Assembly: GCA_964491485.1 (NCBI GenBank)
Contig: CAZBGV010000072.1
Location: 1-18,427, forward strand
Reading direction: 5' to 3'
Origin: IDS-8 sp964491485
Lineage (GTDB): Bacteria; Pseudomonadota; Gammaproteobacteria; Steroidobacterales; Woeseiaceae
DNA length: 18,427 bases
Shown here: positions 6,579-13,949 of the stretch, piece after piece
Layout of the letters: each line of letters starts with the position of its first letter
Position numbering within the stretch: the first letter of the stretch is position 1
Notes under the pieces: model-generated
Told to the model about the DNA's origin: nothing
Seen by the model: the letters and a program-made list of their open reading frames with translations, nothing else
Database searches by the model: none
Program-made: the position numbers and the translations under genes

Positions 6579-6650
6579 CGGGGCTCACCGAAGATCAAGA
6601 AGCGAAAACGCCGGGAGCTCGCGCGAAACAATTCCGGGCGGAAACCTCCG

Positions 6651-7526
6651 ATGTTACACAGTATGACAGGCTTCGCGCGACACACGGCCGAGCTGGCGGA
6701 CGGTGTCCTGACGTGCGAGCTGCGCAGCGTCAATCACCGCTGGCTGGACGTGCAGCTCCGGCTGGCCGACGAGCTGAAACCCGCCGAAGCCGAATTCCGC
6801 AAGCGCATCGGCGCCGTGCTCCGCCGCGGCAAGGTGGAATGCAGCATCGGGTTCCGGCGCTCCGCCGGGGTGCCGGCGCCCATCCGCCTGAACCAGGGCG
6901 TGCTCGACCAGCTGCACGCGAGCTTCGCCGCGCTGACCGCGACCTTCCCGAACCTGGCGGCGCCGGACCCGATCGACCTGCTGCGCTGGCCGGGCGTGAT
7001 CGAGGAGCCGCGCGAGGACGAGCCGGCGGGCGAGCCGCTCGTCGAGGCGTCGCTGGCCGCGCTGGGCGCGGCGCTCACGGCGCTCACGGAGATGCGCGCC
7101 GCCGAGGGCGGGCGCATCGCGGCCATGCTCGAGGCCCGCTGTGCGGACATCCTGGCGATCGCGGAGCGGGTGCGCGCGCGCCTGCCGGAGGTGCTGGAGG
7201 CCGCGCGCGCCCGGCAGAAGGAGCGGCTCGACGCCCTGGACATCGCCGCGGACCCGGCGCGGCTCGCGCAGGAGCTCGCGCTCACGGCGCAGAAGCTCGA
7301 CGTCGACGAGGAGCTCGACCGGCTGACGAGCCACGTGAGCGAGATCCGGAACGTGCTCGCCAGCACGGAGCCGGTAGGCAGGCGCCTCGATTTCCTGATG
7401 CAGGAGCTGAACCGCGAAGCCAACACGCTCGGCGCGAAGTCGGCGGACACGGAGACGACGCGCGCGGCCGTCGATCTCAAGGTGCTGATCGAGCAGATGC
7501 GCGAGCAGATCCAGAACGTGGAATAG
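6651..7526 (+). CDS. yicC: YicC family endoribonuclease
   Basis: This 291-aa protein opens with the family hallmark LHSMTGFARH and has the LRSVNHRWLD block (about 24-33). It ends with the conserved DUF1732 region: FLMQELNREANTLGAKS followed by KVLIEQMREQIQNVE. Conserved Glu and His residues in the C-terminal part are characteristic of the family, which has been reported as an endoribonuclease acting on small RNAs in E. coli. It is probably cytoplasmic and oligomeric. The ATG at 6651 is supported by the conserved start; the upstream GGCGGAAA is a weak ribosome-binding site. gmk begins four bases after the TAG, a coupling seen widely in bacteria. Confidence 0.95.
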   Translation: MLHSMTGFARHTAELADGVLTCELRSVNHRWLDVQLRLADELKPAEAEFRKRIGAVLRRGKVECSIGFRRSAGVPAPIRLNQGVLDQLHASFAALTATFPNLAAPDPIDLLRWPGVIEEPREDEPAGEPLVEASLAALGAALTALTEMRAAEGGRIAAMLEARCADILAIAERVRARLPEVLEAARARQKERLDALDIAADPARLAQELALTAQKLDVDEELDRLTSHVSEIRNVLASTEPVGRRLDFLMQELNREANTLGAKSADTETTRAAVDLKVLIEQMREQIQNVE

Positions 7527-7530
7527 CGAC

Positions 7531-8145
7531 GTGGCCGCCCGCCTGTTCGTGATCGCCGCGCCCTCGGGCGCGGGCAAGACGTCGCTCGTCAGGGAGCTGG
7601 TCCGGCGCAACCCGGACCTGGTCTTCTCGATCTCCTACACGACGCGGCCGAAGCGGGCCACCGAGGAGGAAGGCCGCGATTATTTCTTCGTCGACGACGC
7701 CGAATTCGCGGAGCTCGAGGCCCGCGGCGAGCTGCTGGAGTCGGCCTGCGTGTTCGATCACCGCTACGGCACCAGCCGCACGCAGGTGGAGCGGCAGCTG
7801 GCGGAGGGGCGAAGCGTCATCCTGGAGATCGACTGGCAGGGCGCCCGCCAGGTGCGCCGCGCCCGCCCGGACAGCGTGTCGATCTTCATCCTGCCGCCGT
7901 CGGCGGACGAGCTGGCGCGGCGCCTCAAGGCGCGCGGCACCGATACTCCCGCCACCATCGAGCGGCGGCTGGCCGATGCGCTCGGCGACATGTCGCACTG
8001 GGAGGAGTTCGACTACTGCGTGGTGAACGACGACTTCGAGCGCGCCGTGCAGGCCCTGGCCGCCATCATCGCCGGCGACGGCCGCGACTGCCGCTGCGAC
8101 GATCCCGCCCTGCGCCGCCGCATCGCCGAAATCGTCACCCCCTGA
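7531..8145 (+). CDS. gmk: Guanylate kinase
   Basis: This 204-aa enzyme phosphorylates GMP or dGMP to the diphosphate with ATP, feeding GTP and (p)ppGpp pools. It starts at GTG 7531, four bases after yicC. The P-loop APSGAGKTS spans residues 10-18. The GMP-binding part follows: SISYTTRPKRATEEEGRDYFFV (two pieces, about 33-54), LESACVFDHRYGTS and ILEIDWQGARQV. The lid has IFILPPS and the Arg-rich RRLKARGTD, and RRLADA follows. The length is normal. It precedes rpoZ and spoT as in many Gammaproteobacteria, but a 399-bp repeat-filled gap separates it from rpoZ, so rpoZ probably has its own promoter. Confidence 0.97.
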   Translation: MAARLFVIAAPSGAGKTSLVRELVRRNPDLVFSISYTTRPKRATEEEGRDYFFVDDAEFAELEARGELLESACVFDHRYGTSRTQVERQLAEGRSVILEIDWQGARQVRRARPDSVSIFILPPSADELARRLKARGTDTPATIERRLADALGDMSHWEEFDYCVVNDDFERAVQALAAIIAGDGRDCRCDDPALRRRIAEIVTP

Positions 8146-8187
8146 CACCCCGCGCCGCACCCCCGAAGGAAGGCACGCCGCAGCTCC

Positions 8188-8216
8188 GTAGGAGCCCGCC
8201 ACGCGGGCGACCGAAC
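8188..8216 (+). repeat. GTAG-type REP palindrome, direct copy
   Basis: It is identical over 29 bp to the copies at 983 and 1040: GTAGGA head, GCCCGC/GCGGGC arms, CAC loop, GACCGAAC tail. Together with 8294-8322 it forms an inverted pair of REPs flanking the 56-bp repeat, the arrangement called a BIME in enteric bacteria. Confidence 0.85.
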
Positions 8217-8226
8217 GGAGGCACCT

Positions 8227-8282
8227 TGTCTGCGATGGTGCCGTGCGTGAAGGATGCTGACGTGCGAGCGTGCCTTCGTTTG
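8227..8282 (-). repeat. 56-bp dispersed repeat, copy 2 (inverted partner at 1083-1138)
   Basis: Read on the minus strand it starts CAAACGAAGGCACG and matches 1083-1138 at 52 of 56 positions. In contrast to copy 1, the second inverted-repeat arm does not lie in matching orientation nearby; the next related end (8354-8373) points the same way as this one, so the local arrangement has been rearranged. Confidence 0.85.
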
Positions 8283-8293
8283 GCGTACGTGCC

Positions 8294-8322
8294 GTTCGGT
8301 CGCCCGCGTGGCGGGCTCCTAC
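8294..8322 (-). repeat. GTAG-type REP palindrome, inverted copy
   Basis: This is a perfect 29-bp reverse complement of the copies at 983, 1040 and 8188 (GTTCGGTC, stem with loop GTG, GGCTCCTAC). Confidence 0.85.
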
Positions 8323-8353
8323 GGGTCGCGGCTCCGCCGGAGCCACCGCAGCC

Positions 8354-8373
8354 AAACGTGCGTGAACGATGCG
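8354..8373 (+). repeat. Solo end of the second inverted-repeat family
   Basis: AAACGTGCGTGAACGATGCG is identical to the right arm region of element A (1164-1183). A matching opposite arm is absent at the expected distance, so this is an isolated or rearranged end. Confidence 0.7.
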
Positions 8374-8411
8374 ATCCCCAAGTGTGCGGCCACGGAACGC
8401 AAAGTGCCTGC

Positions 8412-8440
8412 GTTCGGTCGCCCGCGTGGCGGGCTCCTAC
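8412..8440 (-). repeat. GTAG-type REP palindrome, inverted copy
   Basis: This is a perfect 29-bp inverted copy of the REP. It is followed 16 bp later by a truncated, mutated copy (8457-8478) that lacks the CTCCTAC head, the same kind of decay seen at 1267-1285. Confidence 0.85.
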
Positions 8441-8544
8441 GGGGGCGTTTGGTCGCGTTCGGTTGCCCGCGTGGCGGGGAAAGGTGAACTTGGGGTAAAC
8501 TGGCGGGTCTCATTTCCGCTCGGATTCACGGAGTACCCGGAGAC

Positions 8545-8826
8545 ATGGCCCGCATCACGGTCGAGGACTGCCTCGAGAACATCGACAACATTTTCGAGCT
8601 CGTGCTCGTGGCGTCGAAACGCGCGCGCCGCATCGCCCACGGTGCGGAGCCGTTTGTCGATGCGGAGAACGACAAGCCGACGGTCATCGCGCTCCGGGAG
8701 ATCGCGGAAGGGGCCATCACGCCGGCGATCCTCGACGAGGTGGAGCAGCCGCCGGCGGAAGAGTTCCTCCAGCCGGAGGTCCCGGACGAGATCATCCCGA
8801 TGCGGGGCATCTCGATCGGCGACTGA
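8545..8826 (+). CDS. rpoZ: RNA polymerase omega subunit
   Basis: This 93-aa subunit helps the beta' subunit fold and, in proteobacteria, forms part of a ppGpp-binding site on RNA polymerase. It starts MARITVEDCLENIDNIFELV, a near-universal gammaproteobacterial opening, preceded by GGAG seven bases upstream. VLVASKRARRI and ENDKPTVIALREIAEG follow. The acidic C-terminal extension (about residues 62-88) is typical. Its place immediately before spoT matches the usual gmk-rpoZ-spoT order and its functional link to the stringent response. Confidence 0.97.
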   Translation: MARITVEDCLENIDNIFELVLVASKRARRIAHGAEPFVDAENDKPTVIALREIAEGAITPAILDEVEQPPAEEFLQPEVPDEIIPMRGISIGD

Positions 8827-8894
8827 TTCCGCGCGGCAGGAGGAACGGGCCGACGGGAACACCCACGGCAGGCGCGGCGCTACCCCCGGCGGGC

Positions 8895-8923
8895 GGGTAT
8901 GATTGATCGGGGTATGATCGATC
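8895..8923 (+). repeat. Imperfect 15-bp tandem repeat abutting the spoT start
   Basis: GGGTATGATTGATC (8895-8908) and GGGTATGATCGATC (8910-8923) differ at one base; the second ends at the base before the spoT ATG. Each holds a TATGAT -10-like hexamer but has no matching -35, and there is no Shine-Dalgarno here. It may be a promoter, a regulator or ribosome site, or simple slippage. Confidence 0.55.
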
Positions 8924-11089
8924 ATGGACTACGCCGCCACTCTTCTCGGCAAGCTACCCGGCAGCACGGTACGGCGTGACCGCGGGCTCAGGCGTCTCAT
9001 CGAGACGCTGGAGCCGCTCATGCCGCCTGAGCACATCGAACAGGTCCTGAAGGCCTACGAGTTCGGTGCCAGCGCGCACGAGGGCCAGAAGCGCCTTTCG
9101 GGCGAGCCCTATATCTCCCATCCCGTCGCCGTCGCGCAGATCCTTGCCGACATGCACATCGACGCCCCGACGATCGCGGCCGCGATCCTGCACGACGTGA
9201 TCGAGGACACCCCCACGTCGATGGCGGAGCTGGAGCGGCAGTTCGGCCCCGAGGTCGCCGCTATCGTCGATGGGGTCAGCAAGCTCGACCAGATGCAGTT
9301 CGACAGCCGGGCGGAGGCGCAGGCGGAGAGCTTCCGCAAGATGATGCTCGCCATGATCGGCGACATCCGGGTGATCCTGGTCAAGCTCGCCGACCGCCTG
9401 CACAACATGCGCACCCTCGATGCCGTGCCGCGCGAGAAGCAGGCGCGGATCGCGCGCGAGACGATCGACATTTACGCGCCCATCGCGAACCGGCTCGGCA
9501 TCAACCACATGAAGGTGGTGCTGGAGGACCTGGGCTTCCGCCACCTGTATCCGTTCCGCTACCGCGTGCTGGAGAAGGCGGTCCGGCGCAGCAAGGGCTC
9601 GCAGCGCCAGATCGTGAAACGCATCTCGGAGCGCTTCGAGCGCGCGATGCAGGAGGCGGGCATTCGCGGCGAGGTGGTCGGGCGCGAGAAGCACCTGTAC
9701 AGCATCTACAAGAAGATGGCGGAGAAGAAGAAGGCGCTCTCCGAGGTGGCCGACGTCTACGGCTTCCGCATCATCGTGGACGACGTGGATACCTGCTATC
9801 GGATGCTCGGCATCGTGCACGGGCTGTACAAGCCGATGCCGGGACGCTTCAAGGATTACGTGGCGATCCCGCGCATCAACGGTTACCAGTCGCTGCACAC
9901 GACCCTGTTCGGGCCGAAGGGCCTGCCGCTGGAGGTGCAGATCCGCACGACGGAGATGGACAAGGTCGCGGAATCCGGGGTCGCCGCGCACTGGCAGTAC
10001 AAGGCCGTCGACAAGAAGACGGCGCCGACCCCGCAGCGCCGCGCGCGCGAATGGCTGGCGCATCTCATGGAGATCCAGGAATCCGGCAGCTCCGAGGAGT
10101 TCCTGGAGAGCGTGAAGGTCGACCTGTACCCGGACAAGATCTACGTGTTCACGCCGCAGGGCGACATCCTGCCGCTGCCGAAGGGTGCGACGGCCGTGGA
10201 TTTCGCGTACGCGGTGCACACCGACGTCGGCAATCGCTGCGTCGCGGCCAAGGTCGACCGGCAGCTGGTGCCGCTCAGGACCCAGCTGCAGAGCGGGCAG
10301 GCGGTGGAGATCATCACGGCACGCGGCGCGAAGCCGAACCCGAACTGGCTCACGTTCGTGCACACGGCGAAAGCGCGCTCGGCGATTCGCCAGTACATGA
10401 AGCAGATGCGCAGCAGCGAATCCGTCGATCTCGGCAAGCGGCTGCTGGATCGCGCGCTGAAGGACCTGGGCTCGTCGCTGCGCAAGGTGGGCAAGGTGCG
10501 CCTGCGCGAGGCGCTGGCGGAGCTCGGCCTGTCCGAGCCCAACGAGCTGTACGCGCAGCTGGGCCTCGGCGAGCGGCTCGCGCCGCTCACGGCGCGGCTC
10601 CTGCTGCGCGTCGGCCCGGAGGAGGGCGGGCAGGCGCCGACGGAGGCAAACCTCGTGATCACCGGCACGGAAGGCGTGGTGGTGAGCTACGCGAAGTGCT
10701 GCCACCCGATCCCGGGCGACGACGTGATGGGGTATTTGAGCTCCGGGCGCGGCATCGTGATCCACCGCATCGCCTGCGGCAACCTGCGCAACTTCCGCAA
10801 GCAGCCGGAGAAGTGGATCACGGTGGGCTGGGAGCAGGACATCCAGCGCGATTTCTCGACCCAGATCCTGGTCGACACCGCGAATCGCACGGGCGTGCTC
10901 GCGGCGGTGGCCGCCACGATCGCGGACACGGGCTCGAACATCGAGCAGGTGTCGGTGCTCGACCGCCAGGACGACTGCTCGGTGCTGCGGCTGCTGCTGC
11001 AGGTGAAGGACCGCAATCACCTCGCGCGCATCATGAGCAACATCCGCAAGATGCCGAACGTGATCCGCGTCTCCCGCGACTGCGCCTGA
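8924..11089 (+). CDS. spoT: Bifunctional (p)ppGpp synthetase/hydrolase SpoT
   Basis: This 721-aa Rel/Spo enzyme makes and degrades the alarmone (p)ppGpp. The HD hydrolase domain is intact: SHPVAV (His66), ILHDVIEDT (His90-Asp91) and VKLADRLHNMRTL (Asp157). In the synthetase domain, YGFRIIVDDVDTCYRMLG (about 279-296) is followed by RFKDYVAIP and NGYQSLHTT. The RxKD charge pattern (308-311) is the bifunctional type, not the ExDD of RelA. A TGS domain (DKIYVFTPQGDILPLPKGAT, about 404-423), a conserved-Cys module (KCCHPIPGDD, 591-600) and a C-terminal ACT domain (about 648-719) follow. ATG 8924 is the first start after an in-frame stop at 8915-8917 but lacks a ribosome-binding site; Met33 is an alternative. 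It lies 97 bp after rpoZ. Confidence 0.96.
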   Translation: MDYAATLLGKLPGSTVRRDRGLRRLIETLEPLMPPEHIEQVLKAYEFGASAHEGQKRLSGEPYISHPVAVAQILADMHIDAPTIAAAILHDVIEDTPTSMAELERQFGPEVAAIVDGVSKLDQMQFDSRAEAQAESFRKMMLAMIGDIRVILVKLADRLHNMRTLDAVPREKQARIARETIDIYAPIANRLGINHMKVVLEDLGFRHLYPFRYRVLEKAVRRSKGSQRQIVKRISERFERAMQEAGIRGEVVGREKHLYSIYKKMAEKKKALSEVADVYGFRIIVDDVDTCYRMLGIVHGLYKPMPGRFKDYVAIPRINGYQSLHTTLFGPKGLPLEVQIRTTEMDKVAESGVAAHWQYKAVDKKTAPTPQRRAREWLAHLMEIQESGSSEEFLESVKVDLYPDKIYVFTPQGDILPLPKGATAVDFAYAVHTDVGNRCVAAKVDRQLVPLRTQLQSGQAVEIITARGAKPNPNWLTFVHTAKARSAIRQYMKQMRSSESVDLGKRLLDRALKDLGSSLRKVGKVRLREALAELGLSEPNELYAQLGLGERLAPLTARLLLRVGPEEGGQAPTEANLVITGTEGVVVSYAKCCHPIPGDDVMGYLSSGRGIVIHRIACGNLRNFRKQPEKWITVGWEQDIQRDFSTQILVDTANRTGVLAAVAATIADTGSNIEQVSVLDRQDDCSVLRLLLQVKDRNHLARIMSNIRKMPNVIRVSRDCA

Positions 11090-11400
11090 TGAACCGCCAC
11101 CCGCGCCGCGAGCGTGCTCGAACGCTTCTTCGCCTCTCGTGGCTGCCAGCGCCGAACGCAAACCCGTTACCAAGCACATCATTCATGAACGGCACGGACC
11201 GCAAACAGGCGGCGCCGTGGCCGGGGGAGTCCCTCTCGGCGGCGTGCGAGGCAAGGATGCCGAGCCCGCAGGCCCACAGGGACGTGCTCGTGGCCGGCGC
11301 CGAGAGGGACTCCCCCGGTCGCGGCGCCGCCCCGCCACTGAAGCCGAACGTTCATGAATGATGCGCGACCCACTCGAGCTACGGTCCTCAGGAGAGTACG
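11090..11400. other. Intergenic region spoT-ridA, mostly one inverted-repeat element
   Basis: I support no gene in these 311 bp. About 193 bp is occupied by the inverted-repeat element at 11174-11366. The first 84 bp after spoT show no terminator with a T-tract. The last 34 bp hold the ridA ribosome-binding site (AGGAGAG at 11389-11395). No clear promoter is visible. Confidence 0.7.
11174..11366. mobile_element. Inverted-repeat element C, MITE-like, 193 bp, nested arms
   Basis: The outer arms GCACATCATTCATGAACG (11174-11191) and CGTTCATGAATGATGCGC (11349-11366) pair at 17 of 18 positions. The inner arms 11208-11241 and 11298-11331 pair at 32 of 34, with a perfect 21-bp core (11221-11241 against 11298-11318, containing GGGGGAGTCCCTCTCGGCG). 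The central loop of 56 bp has no coding signal. Terminal inverted repeats without a transposase suggest a non-autonomous element, but I see no clear target-site duplication. A BIME-like RNA-forming repeat is the alternative. The outer ends match the element at 13950-14010 and, more distantly, element A. Confidence 0.65.
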
Positions 11401-11781
11401 TTGAAGAAGGAACGAATCCACACCGAAAACGCCCCCGCCGCGATCGGCACCTACTCGCAGGCGATCCGCACCGGCAACCTGGTATTCCTTTCCGGCCAGA
11501 TCCCCCTCGACCCCGCCACCGGCGCGCTCGTGGCCGGCGATTTCGAGGCACGCGCCCGCCGCGTGTTCGACAACCTGAAGGCCGTGGCCGAAGCGGCGGG
11601 CGGGTCGCTGGACGACGTGGTCAAGCTTTCGATCTTCCTCACGGATCTCGCCAACTTCGCGACCGTGAACAGCGTGATGGCCGGGTATTTCACGGAGCCG
11701 TACCCGGCGCGCGCGGCGATCGGCGTCGCGAGCCTGCCGAAAGGGGCGGACATCGAGGCCGAGGCGGTGCTGGCCGTTTGA
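11401..11781 (+). CDS. ridA: RidA family enamine/imine deaminase
   Basis: 126 aa. RidA hydrolyses reactive 2-aminoacrylate and other enamine/imine intermediates released by PLP enzymes, protecting the cell from damage. The start is TTG 11401, with a strong AGGAGAG six bases upstream, which settles it over other options. Conserved features are APAAIGTYSQAI (11-22), LVFLSGQIPLDP (27-38), VFDNLKAVAEAAGGSLDDVVK (two pieces, 55-75) and YPARAAIGVASLPKGADIE (101-119). The substrate-binding Arg is Arg104. The protein normally forms a cytoplasmic trimer. In many Gammaproteobacteria it follows spoT and precedes recG, as here; recG begins 13 bases downstream. Confidence 0.96.
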   Translation: MKKERIHTENAPAAIGTYSQAIRTGNLVFLSGQIPLDPATGALVAGDFEARARRVFDNLKAVAEAAGGSLDDVVKLSIFLTDLANFATVNSVMAGYFTEPYPARAAIGVASLPKGADIEAEAVLAV

Positions 11782-11794
11782 GGGCGCGGATGCC

Positions 11795-13894
11795 GTGGCG
11801 CGCTCGCCCGCTTTCGCCGATGCCTCCGACGGCGGCGACCTGACCTCGCTGCCCGGCGTCGGGCCGGCGGTGGCCGCGAAGCTCGCGCGGCTCGGCGTCG
11901 AGCGGACCGAGGATTTGCTGTTTTTGCTGCCGCTGCGATACGAGGATCGCACGCGGCTCGCGAAGCTCGGCGAGCTGCGCGCCGGCATGCGCTGCCTCGC
12001 GAGCGGCGAGGTGCTGCTCGCGGAGGTCGTGTACCGCGGCCGTCGCAGCCTGCTGGTGCGCATCGGCGACGGCACCGGGCAGCTCACGCTGCGTTTTTTT
12101 CATTTCTCGGGCCGGCAGAAAGCCGCATTCCGCACGGGCGCGACGGTGACCTGCTATGGCGACGTGCGAACCGGGCCGCTCGGGCTGGAGATGGTGCACC
12201 CGGAGTATCGCGTGCTCGCGGCGGGCGGCCGCCCGGCGGTCGGTGACGCGCTGACGCCGGTGTATCCGGCGACGGAGGGCCTCACGCAGGCGCGCCTGCG
12301 CACGCTGGTGTCGTTCGCCCTCGAGCGCATGCAGTCCGCGCCGCCGCGCGAGCTGCTGCCGGCCGAGGTACGCGAGAAATACCGCATGCCGACGCTCGCG
12401 GCGGCGCTGGAATACCTGCACCGGCCGCCGCCGGATGCCGATCTCGCGGCGCTGGCGGACGGGCACCACCCGTGCCGCCTGCGCCTGTCGTTCGAGGAGC
12501 TGATCGCGCACTACCTCTGCCTGAAGCGGCTGCGCGAGCGCGCGGCCAGCGAGCGGGCGGCCGCGCTGACCGGCGGCGAGGACGCGGTGCGGGCTTTCGT
12601 CGACGCGCTGCCGTTCGGGCTCACGCGCGCGCAGGCTCGTGTCGTCGGCGAGATCACGGCGGATCTCGCCCACCCGCGGCCGATGATGCGGCTGGTGCAG
12701 GGGGACGTCGGCTCGGGCAAGACGGTGGTGGCGGCGGTCGCTTGCCTGACGGCGATGGCCGCGGGCCGGCAGGCCGCGGTCATGGCGCCGACCGAGCTGC
12801 TCGCGGAGCAGCACCTGCACAACTTCTCGCAGTGGCTGCGCGGACAGCCGTTCGAGGTCGCGTGGCTCGCGGGCAGCGTGCGCGCCGCGGGCCGCCGGGC
12901 CACGCTCGCGGCGCTCGCCGACGGCCGCGCGCAGCTGGCCATCGGTACGCACGCGCTGTTCCAGGAAGGAGTCGCTTTCCGCGACCTCGCGCTGGTGGTG
13001 ATCGACGAGCAGCATCGTTTCGGGGTGCACCAGCGGATGGCGCTGCGCGACAAGGGGGCGAACGATGCGCTGGTTCCGCACCAGCTCGTGATGACGGCGA
13101 CGCCGATCCCGCGCACGCTGGCCATGGCGGCGTACGCCGATCTCGACGTCTCGGTGATCGACGAGCTGCCGCCGGGGCGGCGCCCGGTGCAGACGGTCGC
13201 GATGCCGGAGAGCCGGCGCGCGGAGGTGGTCGCGCGGGTGCGCGCGGCCTGCGAGGCCGGCCAGCAGGCGTACTGGGTGTGTCCCCTGATCGAGGAATCG
13301 GAGGCGCTGGACAGCCGCGCCGCCGAGGCGAGCTTCGAGATGCTGCGTGAGGAGTTGCCCGGTCTTGCCGTCGGCCTGGTGCACGGCCGCATGGCCGCGC
13401 GCGACAAGGAGCGCGTCATGCGCGCGTTCAAGGACGGCGAGATGGCCGTGCTGGTCGCCACGACGGTCATCGAGGTGGGCGTCGACGTGCCGAACGCGAG
13501 CCTCATGATCATCGAGAATGCGGAACGCATGGGTCTTTCGCAGCTGCACCAGCTGCGCGGCCGGGTCGGCCGGGGTGCCGCGCAGAGCCACTGCGTGCTG
13601 CTGTACCGCCCGCCGCTCGGCGAGATGGCGAAGAGCCGCCTCGCGGTGCTGCGCGAGACCAACGACGGTTTCGCGGTCGCGGAGCGCGATCTCGAGCTGC
13701 GCGGGCCGGGCGAGCTCCTCGGCACGCGCCAGACCGGGCTGCCGCAGTACCGGATCGCGGATCTCGTGCGCGACGCGCACCTCATGCCGGCGGTGCAGCG
13801 CGCGGCGGAGCTGCTGCGGGCCCGCGCGCCCGCCGACGCCGAGGCGCTGGTGCGCCGCTGGGTGGGCGATTCGGCCCGCTTCGGCAAGGTCTGA
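11795..13894 (+). CDS. recG: ATP-dependent DNA helicase RecG
   Basis: This 699-aa superfamily 2 helicase regresses stalled replication forks and acts on branched DNA. It starts at GTG 11795. The N-terminal wedge region shows the helix-hairpin-like LTSLPGVGPAVAAKL (16-30) and an OB-fold segment. The helicase core has FGLTRAQARV (274-283), Walker A GDVGSGKTVV (303-312, Lys309), APTELLAEQH (331-340), the DEQH box in VVIDEQHRFG (401-410) and MTATPIPRTL (433-442). In the second lobe are LVGHGRM-type VHGRMAARDKERVM, ATTVIEVGVDVPNA and QLRGRVGRG. The C-terminal RecG motif LRETNDGFAVAERDLELRG is present, split by no mutation. It is co-directional with ridA, 13 bp after it. The length is normal. Confidence 0.97.
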   Translation: MARSPAFADASDGGDLTSLPGVGPAVAAKLARLGVERTEDLLFLLPLRYEDRTRLAKLGELRAGMRCLASGEVLLAEVVYRGRRSLLVRIGDGTGQLTLRFFHFSGRQKAAFRTGATVTCYGDVRTGPLGLEMVHPEYRVLAAGGRPAVGDALTPVYPATEGLTQARLRTLVSFALERMQSAPPRELLPAEVREKYRMPTLAAALEYLHRPPPDADLAALADGHHPCRLRLSFEELIAHYLCLKRLRERAASERAAALTGGEDAVRAFVDALPFGLTRAQARVVGEITADLAHPRPMMRLVQGDVGSGKTVVAAVACLTAMAAGRQAAVMAPTELLAEQHLHNFSQWLRGQPFEVAWLAGSVRAAGRRATLAALADGRAQLAIGTHALFQEGVAFRDLALVVIDEQHRFGVHQRMALRDKGANDALVPHQLVMTATPIPRTLAMAAYADLDVSVIDELPPGRRPVQTVAMPESRRAEVVARVRAACEAGQQAYWVCPLIEESEALDSRAAEASFEMLREELPGLAVGLVHGRMAARDKERVMRAFKDGEMAVLVATTVIEVGVDVPNASLMIIENAERMGLSQLHQLRGRVGRGAAQSHCVLLYRPPLGEMAKSRLAVLRETNDGFAVAERDLELRGPGELLGTRQTGLPQYRIADLVRDAHLMPAVQRAAELLRARAPADAEALVRRWVGDSARFGKV

Positions 13895-13909
13895 TAAATT
13901 TCCCCGATA

Positions 13910-13939
13910 CGTGGCCTCGCGTGCGAGGCTGGAGCCACG
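13910..13939 (+). terminator. Stem-loop after recG
   Basis: An inner stem GCCTCGC/GCGAGGC (13914-13920 and 13923-13929, two-base loop) is 16 bp past the recG stop. An alternative outer pairing is CGTGGC with GCCACG (13910-13915 and 13934-13939). No U-tract follows, so it is a possible rather than proven terminator. Confidence 0.35.
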
Positions 13940-13949
13940 ACTCGCGGTC

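Larger units (their letters stand above)
8146..8544. repeat. Intergenic repeat cluster 2 (gmk-rpoZ)
   Basis: This 399-bp gap has no gene I can support. It carries one direct REP (8188-8216), two full inverted REPs (8294-8322, 8412-8440) and a truncated inverted copy with one base change (8457-8478). It also has the inverted 56-bp repeat (8227-8282) and a single end of the second repeat family (8354-8373). The motif CACGGAACGCAAA at 8391-8403 matches the core of element A (1154-1166) with one mismatch. The last 65 bp before rpoZ are free of repeats and should contain its promoter, but I see no convincing -35/-10 pair. Confidence 0.85.

Noticed and set aside
8838..8860. Orphan AGGAGG after rpoZ as the start of a small gene
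   Set aside because: No start codon follows at a usable distance, so no small coding sequence can be supported.
8954..11182. 742-codon open frame antisense to spoT
   Set aside because: It mirrors a complete, conserved spoT gene; long antisense frames are expected at this G+C, and its His/Arg/Val-rich product has no family features.
11358..11843. 161-codon + frame overlapping ridA
   Set aside because: It starts in the repeat arm and runs over ridA in a different frame; its product is Arg/Gly/Pro-rich with no homology signal.
11690..13780. 696-codon open frame antisense to recG
   Set aside because: All recG helicase motifs are intact on the other strand; the antisense product has only GC-driven composition.
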